DNA from: Eutreptiella sp. 'Long Island Sound 2002'
Lineage: Eukaryota > Euglenozoa > Euglenophyceae > Eutreptiales > Eutreptiaceae
DNA: 64,000 nucleotides
Reading direction: 5' to 3'
Assembly (NCBI GenBank): GCA_964036045.1
Contig: OZ038399.1
Span: forward strand, 21,902,170-21,966,169
Position 1 is the first letter of the stretch. Each line of letters begins with the position of its first letter. The position numbers and the translations under genes are program-made. Under the pieces are notes generated by a model, which did no database searches, was not told the DNA's origin, and saw only the letters and a program-made list of their open reading frames with translations. Shown one piece after another: positions 22,511 through 34,089 of the stretch.

Positions 22511-22939
22511 CTGCCAAACACTGTAAGTGGCATGACCCAGGAACCACCTCTCACTGTTCATGCATGTCCTGGTCCCAGAGCATCACCCCATCTTGGATAA
22601 TTACCGTTCACTAGGTGGTGAGAAACGGCTTATTTAGGTGCACCCAACGCGGCCCCCCTTCCGTCCGGGGTCCCTTGGTGTGCACCTACGTAACGTTGGT
22701 AGTATCACACAATGCATGGTATTGCACATGAGCGTGGGCTGCCTCCTTGGTCATGATGGAAGGTAACTGTGGCCGGAGGCCCCTGTCAAGGGGATTTTGG
22801 CTTCCTTGGACTGGTAGAGCCGGCCACTGCCCCAACCACTCTCTTGTCACACAAGAGGGGGAGCAACACCTCGTTGTACCAAGGGGGGGGGGTCCCCTAT
22901 GGATGAGGTGCATGCATCCACGCGCCCCTGGTCCACATG

Positions 22940-23129
22940 CCCATGGTGAACGCAGTGGCGTGGGCCAGATCAATCTCATCCACTGCAGTGCAGGCAGCTG
23001 TAGCTAGGTGAGGAGTGTCAGGACTGATCAACACGGTGGCACGAGTATCGGCAGGGATCACCCTGGTCCAGTGGGGGTTTAGTCCCTCGGGGCCGAGAGT
23101 GTGGAGTAGGAGGGTGCCGACCCTACACT
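22940..23129 (-). CDS. Probable internal exon, unknown protein
   Basis: The minus-strand frame reads RVGTLLLHTLGPEGLNPH and then PDTPHLATAACTAVDEID. Its residue mix looks like a folded domain. The acceptor is probably GGCAGCAG near 23130. The donor is uncertain, possibly CAT|GTGGAC near 22940. The phase does not match the neighbouring exon with certainty, so an exon may be missing between them. Confidence 0.35.
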
Positions 23130-23358
23130 CTGCTGCCATTTGGCAGTATGGCTGTACCAGGTGACACTGTTACATCCAGCCGCCTGTGCAAGGGCAAGCA
23201 ATGAGCCAAATTATGTGGCTTATCATTTGAAGAGAGCATGTGCCTACCAAGGTCCAAATCACTGTTCTGGGATGGAAGCACGAGGCAAGGTGCAGGCGAA
23301 CTCTGGGTGCAGGGGAATTTCATGCAGGGGGGATCCTGGGGCAGCAGGTCTCACATAC

Positions 23359-23793
23359 TGGTCTGGTCCTGTGCTTGCTGGCGTCGCTCTTCTTGGATTG
23401 CGTTCGCTGGGATTGAGGCAGCTCGACTGCAGCAGAAGCGCTGGACTTTGGTGCACTGTTCAGACCGCGTTGCAGCGCCGACATCATCTCCTGGGCTTGC
23501 TCACCGCTGGCCGCGGTCAACGCTCTGGAGATGTTGCACCGGCGGCTCTTGGGTCTTGGTGGTTTGCCCAAGAGGGGGCTGCCCGCTCGACTGGGGCTGG
23601 CCTCCCTGCTGCTGAGGGCAAAGCTGGGCTCCCTGCTACCGAGAACCGGGCTGGCCTCCCCGCTGGAGGCCGGGGCCTCAACAGGCTCCAGGGCCGGGCA
23701 GGCGTCAGGCTGCGTCTCGTTAGACGTCGGGGATGCGGGTTGCAGGACAAGCTCAGGGGAAGCAGGTTCGCTGGGGGCAGGAGCTGGAACACA
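23359..23793 (-). CDS. Exon of Ser/Pro-rich unknown protein
   Basis: A 145-codon exon on the minus strand. The donor is a textbook CCA|GTATGTGAG at 23359. The acceptor is taken as GAGCCCTCAG before 23793, which keeps phase 0; another AG ten bases further in is possible. The first 90 residues are Pro/Ser/Glu-rich and probably disordered. A basic patch (KPPRPKSRRCNISRAL) follows, then an amphipathic helix (SGEQAQEMMSALQRGL) and a Ser/Lys-rich end. No enzyme motif is seen. Composition resembles the exon at 19060-19980. Confidence 0.5.
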
Positions 23794-23799
23794 CTGAGG

Positions 23800-25137
23800 G
23801 CTCGTTCCAGGGCCTGTGTCGCTCTGTATCGCAGAAAGCAGGCGGAAAGCACAGAAGCCAGCCCCGTAAGGCAAAGGGGGGGTCGTCGAAAACCCCACAA
23901 AATGCCACTCTCATGCGTCTCCCCATGCGTGCAACGGTTCAGGGTCCGGGTGTCTCTGTCACGGCTTCCAGGTTCTTGCCGCGCACAGCGCAGAGCACAG
24001 CGCAGAAGGACGGGTGCTCGTGGACGCGTATCATTGGTCAAGTGCGACCGCATGGATTTGAGTCGATGGGTGCCCAAAGGGGTGAGCCCGATACATTTTG
24101 ACCCCCAAAAAACATTGCACAAGGGATGGCGGTTATGCCACCTGCGCACCGCGTATTTACAGCGTGACCACTCTCTCCGACCCTGCGCATGTGAATCGCG
24201 TCATCTCAACCTCTGGAAGCTACATATGTGATTCACACAACTGAGCATCACCACCTCAAATATTCAATGCGATTGGTTTTCTCTTGAAAAGCTCTTCCCC
24301 CCCCCGGCCTGCGTTTGCTGAGGCCAACAATTGCCCCGACCAAAACAATGACACGAGGCTTGCAAGGGCACGTTGTGCTTCTGCTGCATCTCTTGACATG
24401 CAAGATCCATGATGCGCGTGAAACCCATCGCAACAGGGCATGTCCAAAAAAACGTCCCGACCGGAAATAATGCCCTAAAAGCCGACCCTTTCGCTTTGTC
24501 GTTGGGCATGGGAACGATTTGTTTTGGGGAGGATATCGCGATGGAGTTTTTGCCACGCTGTGCGTGCATCCAACCATGACTACCCAGGACTGCTCAGGAT
24601 ACACATAACAAAGCATGTATTAGATGAGTGGAGGGGAGGGGGGGCGATCCCGCCTATAGTTGTAGCTGGAGGCTCCCGGATGCTTGCTGTTGCTTCTTGG
24701 AGGCTTCTGGATGGTTGCTGTTGGCCACTGATTGCACAATCCGTCCATCGAAAATACGTCCCACGGTTGATAAGATCGACAGTGGCGACATTGAGCAGTG
24801 ACTTTTTCACAAGAAGAAAACACGCCACACTGCGGCCTGCAGCACGAAATGACACATCAAAGGACGTCACACACGGTGCCGCACCCGCAGACCGCGAGCA
24901 AAATTTGGTCCGAAACCACGCATTTGAAGAGGGGGGGGTCCCTCCCCCCTTAGTTGCCACCGTTCTCTACTACATGCTTGCCCATAGCTGTCCAGCCCCC
25001 TGAGTTCATCTGTGGTTTGACGGCACGTAGTCGCGGGGGCTGGCGCTGAACTGGCCGATGGAAGCGCACGCCAATAACTCAGATGCCCATAGCCAGAAAC
25101 ATCGCCGTCACTGCGTTCCGCGAGCCGCGTGGGATAC
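23800..25137. other. No firm exon; possible minus-strand coding pieces
   Basis: On the minus strand, near 24.25-24.40 kb, a frame reads RDAAEAQRALASLVSLFW, and near 24.75-24.84 kb a frame is Cys-rich. Neither has a clear donor and acceptor pair in a matching phase, so I do not call them. Some of the missing coding sequence between 25138 and 23793 may lie here. Confidence 0.3.
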
Positions 25138-27712
25138 CTGCGAGCGCTGCCGCTGTTCCTGCAGAATTGGGAACAATTGCATGTCCAGAGCGTTGAAGTT
25201 TATGTCATAATTCTGGAAATCCGAGGGCGCTTTGGCAGCCTGTGAAAAGTCAGCGGGTGGCTTGGGGACTAATGAGGGGACCACAGCCACCCTCCACATC
25301 CCAAACGCCCATTGCCTCATGGATCGATTATGCAAAATCTCAAATTGTCTTGTCACATTTAACATTACATCGGTGCGCCCAATTTCCATTGAGCGAGCCT
25401 ACCCGTCCGGCCCATGAACGGGGGCCTATACTGCGTGCTCTTGTGCCACACCTTTCAGGCCCTCGGTTGGGCTGGGCCCCACCCCTGCCGGACCGGTAGA
25501 TTCAGGTGCTGCACGGCTTGTGGCAAATTGGGTAAAGCAACAGTCGGAATGGATTCAGCGGCGTGGTGTTGTAACGACACTGTACCACCACTGGAGTACG
25601 GATTCCTGCTGCTGCTAAGCCATGCCCGTTCCGTTAGATGCAATGAAATTTACAATTGGATTGAAACAATGTAACAAACGGGCACAGAGAAACAGCGTCT
25701 CCCCGACGGGGATTTGAAACCCGGTCTCCCGAGTCATACAGGGGGGGTATTCACCACTATACTACCGAGGATTGCTAACAGTAATGGCGTATCGCTGTTT
25801 CACGGACCAATGAACAAACGGGCACAGAGAAACAGTGTCTCCACGGCGGGAATGGAACTACGAGCACGGATGTGTTTGCACCCTGCTTAGCGCCTTTAGA
25901 AGCTCGCGATTCTCCGATGATTTGCCCTTGCACCTCCCCGACGTACAGAGTGACGAACTTCCCTTTGCTTGGGGCAAACGGGGGGTTGTAACCATCATTA
26001 CAAGAGGGTTTGGATTGGGGGAGGGTTCCCGGCTCGTGTGGCAGCAATTTCCCGAAAGAACGTGGATCAAATTACTCCTGAATTCCACTGAAAAATGGTA
26101 ACACCCAAGAGACACGGAAGAATGAGCACTGCGGTTGTGGGCGAGCGGGGCCGTCCAAGGGGGGACGCATGGGTGAAGGGGGCACGCTTCCCCAATGGTG
26201 CCCGGCCACTCAAATGGTTCTTCAGGACAAGGGGAAATCAGGTGGCGAGTGGATTGAATACCTCAAGGGACGCTTCCACCAACGCTTCCGTTTGTTGACG
26301 AAGCATGCGCCCCCACTGCAGCAAGACGTAGGTAGATGGCGGTTCTTCGTAGATGAGTGACTTGTATTTCATCAGCAGATCCGAGGAGGGGCAGGGTATG
26401 GACATAGGCTGCGAAGTACTACCCTCGTTTTTAGTGTAATTTTTGGGTGGTGGACACAGGTTGGCATGGGGATTAGACGAGCTTACTATGGACCGTTTCT
26501 TGTTGAAAGGGTGTGCGCGGCATGTGTTCCATCGAGCATTGGTTCTGAAACCTGTGTCCCAGGCACTCAAATATTCACCAAACAAAGATGTGGGGACATG
26601 TGGTCAAAGCGTGTTCGATGTCACATGGTTGTTATCATATCATGGATGGAATTTCCACTAGACTTTGCGATTGCATGTTGGTAATTTGCGCAATACTCCA
26701 ACAAAGATGTGGGGACATGTGGTCAAAGCGTGTTCAATGTCACATGGTTGTTATCATATCATGGGTGGAATTTCCACTAGACTTTGCGATTGCATGTTGG
26801 TAATTTGCGCAATACTCCTTGTATAGAAAGAGCTGGTCACAAGAAAGAAGTGGGCCTCTAAATTTGTATGTGCACGGAACAATTTATTGGTCGAGAAAAA
26901 GCCAAGCCAATTGTTTGGTGCACGCCCGCGGGGCGCCCTTCAAGAGCGGGCAGGGAATTGAAAGTACCTCCCATTCTTTGTCTTCCGCTTCTAGCGGCTT
27001 GAACGAGTTGGTGCGTTCAAATTCAGCCACCTGCGACAACACTTCGTCCACTTGCGCTCGAAGGTGGTCCGCTACTAGATCTTGCACTTGGCCTTCTGGA
27101 TTTCCCGTCGACTGCATAAATAGGAGTCAGAAATCACACTTTTCCAACTTGATGCCGAAAAATAGTTTAACCCTAGGGCATGCACGAAACAAAGGCTGAC
27201 TCAAACCGCAAATGCTTGCCTCAGGCTCAAAACACGAGTTATGTCATGGCTTGACCAAGAAGGAAGGAAACCCTCAACCATCTTATCTCTTAGAACACAT
27301 CTCGGAACCAAGAGGGCATGTGCTTTGGCCCTTGCGCACCATCACGGAACGTGCCAAAAACTAGCCGGATTTCAGCAAAGAATGTCGTTATGAATCGTTA
27401 TGATTTCAAAACAAAATTGGAAAACCCTAAAAACACTACCAAAGTCAACCAAGCCCGCAGGCAGCCAGCAACGAGTCACACGAAAGTGCATAGCATTGAA
27501 GGGTAACACCTTGACGGTTTCCAATGGTTGTATCCCAAAGTCAGAATCCGAGGGCAACCGGATCTCATGCACTTGATCAACAGACATTTTGGTCTCTGCG
27601 AGGAACCAAATATGTTCTGTTTTGCGTCATCGTGCATACCATTCATAGGAGCATCGATCACAGAATGAGGCACTCTACTTGTTGCATCAACTCCACGTGC
27701 TACAGTGTTATC
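25138..27712 (-). CDS. Multi-exon unknown protein (five exons)
   Basis: Five minus-strand exons join in frame: 27712-27640, 27595-27510, 27111-26968, 26408-26262 and 25239-25138. Phases are 0 to 1, 1 to 0, then 0 throughout. Donors are GTATGC, GTGTTA, GTACTT, GTATTC and GTATCC; acceptors include TTCCTCGCAG, TTTATGCAG, TACTTCGCAG and CTTTTCACAG. The joined peptide of about 183 residues is rich in charged helix. It includes VDQVHEIRLPSDSDFG, a likely coiled coil (LRAQVDEVLSQVAEFE) and LLMKYKSLIYEEPPSTYVLL. It is internal: neither start nor stop is found. No family is recognised; a structural or cytoskeletal protein is possible. The first intron would be only 44 bases, which is unusually short. 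The gene may continue into exons at 23793, 22510 and 19980. Confidence 0.6.
25675..25851 (-). repeat. Two copies of a tRNA-linked tail
   Basis: On the minus strand CTGTTTCTCTGTGCCCGTTT occurs twice. One copy directly follows the tRNA-Asp-like sequence; the other (near 25813-25835) follows a more eroded GGAGAC-ended remnant. The pattern fits two copies of a tRNA-derived SINE or a duplicated tRNA pseudogene. Confidence 0.5.
25699..25771 (-). tRNA. tRNA-Asp-like sequence, probably pseudogene or SINE head
   Basis: The minus strand starts TCCTCGGTAGTATAGTGG and ends CCCCGTCGGGGAG, as in eukaryotic tRNA-Asp. The acceptor stem is intact with one G-U pair. The D arm matches the A box. The T arm has one mismatch and a near-B-box GTTTCAAATCC. 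The anticodon arm is damaged: the stem is C-rich and the loop CTGTATGAC is longer than seven bases, so no clean GUC anticodon remains. I therefore doubt that it is a working tRNA. Confidence 0.5.
26581..26818 (+). repeat. 119-bp tandem duplication
   Basis: Units 26581-26699 and 26700-26818 lie head to tail and differ at only two positions. Each begins AACAAAGATGTGGGGACATG. It is a recent local duplication inside an intron of the minus-strand gene. Confidence 0.95.
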
Positions 27713-28840
27713 CTCATAATGGAAAGCATGGAAAGTAAACATGAGGTAAGGAACATTGCCTTCCATGCACAGCGGCATGGTGAGCCGATGACGAAGGAGG
27801 CAGTTGTGTAGATGGCGATGCACACGAAAGCACAAGAACACCGCTCATTGCACCATAGGTTGAAGGACGAGTAGGATGTGTGCAACGATAGGATCATGGG
27901 CAAATCCTGGAGTCATGCCTCATCGTAGTACACACACAAATTTAGTGCATTTGCAAGCTTCAACGCAAGTGATGCTCACCGTGGTACATCCAGAAACCAT
28001 GCAAATGAATCATGCAAGACACAAACTATTCAACACCACAATAGATTCATTCGACACATACCGGTCACGGGCACGCAAGCACACGAAAGACAAACTCGTC
28101 AGTGGCCGGCCATAGGCTGAAATGTAACAAACCATCGGGAAGGCAAAGTCTAATTTAACCTCTGGCACCATGGGCAAGGCCCCCATATCATGCACGCACA
28201 CAAACATGCCCATGCAGGCTCGCTGTGTCCCCCATCGTGTAAAAAACGTCGGCTGCCTTGGTCCCCGTGCCCTCTCGTGTTGGTTCTCCCCGTGGTCTGA
28301 TATCTCGCCCATACACACACACTCTCATACCCCAACACGGGCCTTTCGTTTGTCTATGCTTATCGTCATCCAAACATATTCAGTCACACCTTGGGGATAG
28401 GTGAGCACTTGTCACAAACATACAACAACAACACGCTGTCCATACTCACCACAACCAGAGAAATCGAATATGCAATCCTCGAATAAATAATCATCGAACT
28501 AAAAATTCGAACTAAAATTCGAATAAAATCCGAGATCCGTAAAAAATCCGAGATCCGTAAAAAAGGAAGACCCACCCCCTTACCCAGAGATAACCTGCCC
28601 CTGTACCCCACAGATCATGGGCTGGTCTCGTCTGGAACCCTAGCACTTCCTCGCTTGACGGATCCAATCATGCATACGGTTCAGGGGAGATACCCTGATC
28701 AGCCGGTATTTTTCCCAGCAACGGCGGAATGATGGTTTCCACCAGGACTGTGGATAACCCCCCAATACCAGGTTCCACACAAGGGATTAATAAATCAAGT
28801 TATGTTCACGAGGACCGCTTTAGGCGTCGTCAGGTGCTGG
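27713..28840. other. No exon recognised
   Basis: Probably holds further 5' exons or the promoter of the minus-strand gene, but I could not match phase and splice sites. Short AATTCGAACTAAAAT and ATCCGAGATCCGTAAAAA duplications lie at 28495-28562. Confidence 0.35.
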
Positions 28841-29850
28841 TCACGGGCAGAGATGCAGTGCAAAAGAAACAGAGCAACAAAGCCAATGACACGCGGACTG
28901 GAGGTTATCTATAACGTCTTGTGCGGACCAAGCGTACCACAACGACTTGGAAAAAAGGGCAGGCAACAAGGAGCGCCAGACGAGTTGTGCATTAGGGGAG
29001 AGCGGATGCACCCATCGCCTCCATTCCCCTTCGACCACCTGTTGCAGGCAAGAGCTGGTGCCTTTACGGAGGAGCGAAAAACCAATCCCCGGGAGTCCTG
29101 TGCGAATCATGCCCTCCCCCCAGACAACAGCTGCCCCGTGTTCTTCCCATTTCAGGGGTAGCTGGTAGATTGTGCGCAGGAGGGCGGCACACGCAAATTG
29201 GACGGCGGGTCGGATGGGTCGGGGAATATTGGCAAAAGCCATATAGATATTGTCTCTATACCTACTGAGCAGTACAAAGGGACGTGGCGGGAAGCCAGAT
29301 AGCCGCTGAAACTGATCAGCGGTCTGCAAAGGGCACACAGGAGGGTTCAGTATCTCGCCTACCACACCTTGAAGTGGGTCAAAGCATTTAAAGAACTCCC
29401 CTACCTTGCCCTTTTGCCTATTCGGGGTGTGTCGAATAATAGTAGCCAGACGGCCTCGAGCAGAACCATCCCAGGGGGTGGAAGATGCGACTAAAACGTC
29501 AGTTCCGTCCACACAGATGGAGGCGATGAGCCGATCCAAGGGTTCCCACCAGCCCCGAAAACCCTGGTCTGACAAGGCAAGTTCAGAAACCAAATGGGAC
29601 TGCGGAGAGGCCATAGCAAGTCCCTGAACACGCATGGTGGCCGCAGGTCGGGGGGCCATCGAAATGTCTCAGTCACAGACACAGAAATGGGCATACGCAC
29701 AGTTGGGGGCGACAGATCTTCCCACTCTTTCGGTGGTGCATCAATAATTTGCTGCCAGCGGGTAGTAGCCTCGCTGCGGTGCTGGTCAGAAAAGACACAG
29801 TGTTCCTTCCAGATGGCCCAGATCTCAGCCGCCTGTGCTGAAATAAACAC
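28841..29850 (-). pseudogene. Reverse-transcriptase-like family, copy A
   Basis: The segment 29659-28841 contains GFRGWWEPLDRLIAS, STPWDGSARGRL, a box LLSRYRDNIYMAF, LPLKWEEHG and WVHPLSPNAQLVWRSLLPA. The N-terminal part, in another frame, contains SAQAAEIWAIWKEH after a TTTATTTCAG acceptor-like sequence. The same motifs occur in the same order at 34617-35664. The YRDN box followed by a Y-x-L-x-L-x-W-E segment resembles the catalytic and thumb-side region of a reverse transcriptase, but motif A is not clear. A frameshift near 29.68 kb separates the two parts, and the C-terminus diverges after DVIDNLQS, so the copy is broken. Best guess: a fragment of a non-LTR-type element. Confidence 0.5.
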
Positions 29851-29859
29851 ATTGCCTAG

Positions 29860-30293
29860 TGCCTGCCGTGCCTCAACTCCCCAACTTCCTTATATGCCAA
29901 CATGCTAAAAGAAGAAAAAAGAAAAGGTCAAAGACACGAAAAAAGTAAAACACAGAAAACAAGTGGCCAATGAAATGGATTTCAGTGTTTGTACTAGTGT
30001 TTGTACTTTACTAGTGTTTGTACTACTATACGTGTAAGATACTTTGTAAGATACATGAAAAATACCATACTTTGTAAGATACTAGGAAAATACGAGGCGA
30101 AGTAAAACGCAGAGGATTTCCTGAAAAATCCAAATTTCACCAGCATCTTGCCGCCTTGCTGCCTGATGCCGGGATCAACGATGCTTTCAACATCAAATCC
30201 ACTCAGCATATTAGAGATTATGAATGAACTGAACTGCTTTACGTTCATCAGCAAAAGCATGGTCGGGGATTATCGGGGCCTTGGATGTTGCCT
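29860..30293. other. No gene; short AT-rich repeats
   Basis: Contains CTAGTGTTTGTACT and ACTTTGTAAGATAC repeated two or three times (29.99-30.09 kb). No coding signal. Confidence 0.5.
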
Positions 30294-30364
30294 TGCGGCG
30301 TAGCCCAGTGGTAGGGCAATCCCTTGATGCGGGAAAGATGCGGGGTCGGATCCCGCCGTCGTGA
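30294..30364 (+). tRNA. tRNA-like cloverleaf, anticodon GAT (Ile), possible SINE head
   Basis: A full cloverleaf can be drawn: acceptor TGCGGCG with CGTCGTG (three G-U pairs), D stem GCCC/GGGC with loop AGTGGTA, anticodon stem with four of five pairs and loop TTGATGC (GAT), a four-base variable region, and T stem GCGGG/CCCGC. The A box TAGCCCAGTGGT is ideal. The T loop GTCGGAT departs from TTCGAAT at two positions, including the conserved A58. The 5' G-T-rich acceptor is also weak. A run of seven T at 30510-30516 could end a Pol III transcript, so a tRNA-derived SINE of about 220 bases is an alternative. Confidence 0.45.
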
Positions 30365-30519
30365 AGCTGCAGGTGGGCGCAGCTTGGGCATCGCCGGGCG
30401 TGACATGGCCTTCGGGCAACATGTAGCCGTAAGCGGTGTCCGGCACATCATGGCACATGACATGCGGCTACCGGCCTCGCCGGGCGACTGTGTGTAGCTG
30501 TGCATGGTGTTTTTTTAGG

Positions 30520-32266
30520 CACGGTGATAATTTTTTTTCCTCGCGCGCGCTAGCACCTAAATTCCGACATTGACTGGCCGAGTTCTCGAACTTTCTGGAG
30601 GGCTGGAGGCTAAAATTTTCTGGAAATGGGCCTTCTGTACAGTGAACATACTACTTGTAAGTGCAGTGCTGACTTGTCTTGTAAGCACTTTGATTCTTTC
30701 TCGGGGTACAGCCTGATTGGCAGACGAGGCTTTTGGAGTCTCTCTCTTTATGCCCACTATCTTGAATATTTGATAATGAAATCCAATAACGAAATCCAGT
30801 ACAGAAAATCCGACAAGGCAAACACGTAGCGGGCAGAGCAAATACGAGTTGTTTTAGTTGACTCATATACGGCGGTGATATTCACATGTCCACAGGAGAC
30901 TCACTCCTCAGTAGACAATTCATGCTGAGAATCCCCTAAAGGAAATAGACACATACCATGGCCCGTAAGTACACGAATGCGAATCACGCATATTGACATA
31001 TATCGCTTATCTCTATTCATGAGCGGCGCAAAAATTCTGCTCTGGTGTGCGCGTGCGCTCTCTCTCGCTCACTCCGGCTTCTCTCGCTCGCTCTCTCACT
31101 CACTCGGGCTCACACTACGCCTCGCCCATCGTTCACTCGCTCGCTCGCTCCCTCCGACCCTCGCTCACTGGTTCCCTTACACCAAGCCACACTCCAGGTA
31201 TTATACCCTTCTCAGTGTGACCTATAATACACTGTCCGCAAACACGCTGGAAGTCCAGCTACCCTTGTCAAGCAAGCAAGCGTTAAGGGACTCCTCAGGT
31301 TCTCTTAAAGAACGTACCGAGGAGCCCCTGAGTAGCCTAAACAAGGTTTACCGTGCGCACTTCGCGTGGCCTACCCTTTAATGCGTGTGTGCATGCACGA
31401 GTATGCGCGAAGGAGTAGGGCAAACCTGCCCATCACAACCACAATCTCGAACTGCACCAGGGGGTGGCCCCGCCTGGGCTTACTCACCTTACCTACCGCT
31501 GGGAGAGAGAGCAAGTGAGGGGCGCACGCGAAGAACGTTGCTATGCACTTGTGTGTATGTCTAATCACCCTGATCTGACCGCTGGTCATCTGCAATCTTT
31601 CTAATCAATCCCTCTATCGCGTTCTATCTTTGTTAGCGCTGCTACAAGGCTCGTTCACGGAGACACGAGACGAGCAATGTGTATGCGGCATGCGAGACGA
31701 ACATACCTGTAGTTTATACCTGATTCATTGAAGTCTTTTCGTTCATTTTCGAATTCTTGAATTTTTGAAGCTTCTATTAGTGTGGGTGGAATCTGTATGT
31801 TTATTTATTAATGTGTGTCTCGTCATTTTCAAGACTACGTGAGACATACGTTTATAATTCCATTATTTCTCCATTTTCCGGCGCTTCGCTAGGAGCCGCT
31901 CCTGCGCGCCGCCATTTTATGCGTATGAATTTCTGGATTTAAAAAATCCAGAGATGAGTATAATTTTTATAAAAATGTGCTTCTGATGCACAATTGGATT
32001 CTGCTCAGGTGTGTCGTTTAGGAAAAATTCTACGCCGTCATTTGACGGATTTTGGTGTCGTCGCTTCGTTTTTGCGTGGATTCGTCCATAATTCTCCCAT
32101 TCCTGCCTCTGCAGATACCCACGCGCAGCCTCGCTGAGTAGGCCGTGTTCGGGCCGAAACGCAGGTGCCTGGAGAGACTGAGCAGAACCAAGACCCCACC
32201 AAGGGGCAAATTTAATTGTTTTGAGACTCCCTTCGCCCTAAGACAAGTCACAGGTCGCCAGCAGGT
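30520..32266. other. No gene recognised
   Basis: Includes a CTCTCGCTCACTC-type low-complexity tract at 31050-31170 and AT-rich sequence at 31.72-32.0 kb. Frames on the plus strand from 32145 are shadows of the minus-strand exon that follows. Confidence 0.45.
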
Positions 32267-33210
32267 TTACGAGAACCCATGCGAGTGTGTATATGCAAAA
32301 CGTGGTGGACCCTTGAGCGCCTTGGGCTTCGAATGGATGTCTGCGCCGGGGTCGTCCTCGGACGAGATTTCCTCAGGGTTGTGCTGCTCCGACCCCTCCG
32401 GATCCTCGTCTGCCTGGTGTGCCATGAACTTCAAGTGCTGCTCTTGTGCCTTCAACCGCTTCGCTTCTTGCAACCGCTTCAGCCTGGCCTCCTCCTCCTC
32501 CCTTTTCTTCTTGCCCTTCTCCTTCTGCTCGGCTTCAGCGGCGGCAGCGGCGGCGGCAGCAACCCTTGCGTCGGACTGCTGCTGGACCTTGGCCTTCTGG
32601 CGCGCTGCTTCAGCGGACGTGAGCCTTGGGGCCAGTACCTTCCCGGGCTTCTGCGGAGCCTGCTTGGCCAGGACCTCCTTGGGTGGGGGAGCGCTGCTGG
32701 TGGCTTGGGTCTTCTTCTTCTTCTTCTCCGGAAGCGGCCGAAACCAGCTCCAAATGTTGAGGACCTGCGTGTTCATGAACTTGCGGTCGCCCAGCTCATC
32801 CAGTGACTGCACGTCGATCTCCTTGGCGCCGGTGAGCTTGTAGGAGCAGGCCAGCTCCAAAAGTAGGACCGTCTTGCCGAGCGACTTGATCCAGCCCGCG
32901 ACGAAGATGTTGCTATGCTCCTTGGTCTGCAAAGAAAGAGGCAAGACACGTAACCCCTCACGTAGCCGCAGACAGCGTTCCGTAACCCCGGACGTGCCGA
33001 AGCGTAACCTTAGGCGTAGCCGCAGACAGGTTTCTGTAACCCCGGTGCATTGTTCCAGTGCAACACCCATTAGGCAAGCAAGGGGTACCTGCAGCACCAC
33101 GGAGCTCCCATATTCCAGGTCCGACAACTTGCAGGTCATCAGCTCGGCGCCTTCCAGGTGGTAATCGACGGGGCAAGGCGGTGCCGGCATGTCCATGACA
33201 AAAAATGGAA
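32267..33210 (-). CDS. Unknown family, paralogue 1 (3' part)
   Basis: Two minus-strand exons: 33210-33089 (acceptor TTTCCTCCGACAG, donor CAG|GTACCCC) and 32926-32267 (acceptor CTTTCTTTGCAG, TAA/TGA-type end at 32267). The 162-base intron is a multiple of three and lacks stops, so the frame stays open even if it is kept. The protein begins xPFFVMDMPAPPCP and continues LSDLEYGSSVVLQTKEHS, VAGWIKSLGKTVLLLELA and LNIWSWFRPLPEKKKKK. After this it becomes a long Lys/Glu/Ala-rich helix, probably coiled coil, with an acidic end (SEQHNPEEISSEDDPG). The PFF-MPAP start, the VxLQ/VFQ strand and the LNIWSWF/NRLWTWL helix match the gene at 35817-37518, so the two are paralogues. The 5' exons are not found; this copy may be truncated. 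Function unknown. Confidence 0.6.
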
Positions 33211-33214
33211 CTGT

Positions 33215-34089
33215 CGGAGGAAAGTGGCAGAGGATACGGAAAAAAGCAAGCCGTAGCCGCAGACAACTATGCGTATCCCCGAGGACCCATGATGACCATG
33301 GAGGCTATGTCCTCCGAGGCTACGGACGAGGTTACACTTTACACAAAAATGCACAAAAACACTCAAAATCAATAAATGCGTGTTGAATTGAAAAAAACGA
33401 ATAAGTAGCCCAGATCCGCCACCTCAAAAAACCCCCATAGGTGTTGAGAAAAAAAAAGGCACCCGTAGCCTCCGAACCCCCCCCGTATCCTGGTAGATAA
33501 AGGAATATTGTGTCTTGCGTTTGGGTTGTGTCGACGCTGCGTCTTGGAGGGAGGGATGCACATGCACATGTTTTGGCATGCTCCCATACTAACCCAACCA
33601 AGCCACAGGAGCCCCGGCAGCGCCATGAGCGCTGAGTCTTCTGTAGGATATGTTACAAACAAAGCAGCAGGAGAGCGCCAGCCATGGTGAGCGCTCATTT
33701 TTCAGTGTGAGGGAAACTGTAGGTATTTTAAAGTAGATGTGGAAACCAAGGAAAGGCCAAGAAAAATTCCCTTTTTCCTAAAATGCGACAGTGGTGGCCA
33801 CCACAGCACAAGGGGGGAGTAAGAAAAAGTGCTTTTCCATTGCTTTGAGGCATACTCTAGTTGTATTAGAGATGCACTGAGCATCCATACATTTTTATCT
33901 TAGTATTGGTCCAACCAAAAGTGGTGATAACACATTTTGACCTATGGAACCAAACACCCAATCAGGATATGGAGTGGACCCCTTAATCCCCTTTCAACGT
34001 GAAGCTATTCATCTTTTCCTGAGTTGACTGAGCACTGACATACCTAAAGTAGAGCCTATGAATTTATCTATGTTTTTCCATGAATTCTT
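33215..34089. other. No exon recognised; GTCTGCGGCTACGG intron motif
   Basis: The first 120 bases contain, on the minus strand, GTCTGCGGCTACGGCTTGC, which is also present twice in the neighbouring intron 32927-33088. This is probably intron. The rest is unremarkable. Confidence 0.4.

Noticed and set aside
23517-24231. Plus-strand 363-codon frame and other long frames at 23.1-24.2 kb
   Set aside because: They overlap the minus-strand exon with clear splice sites. The plus frames run through G-rich shadow sequence without motifs.
32145-32843. Plus-strand frames rich in Ser, Leu and Phe
   Set aside because: Antisense shadows of the Lys/Glu/Ala-rich exon on the minus strand.
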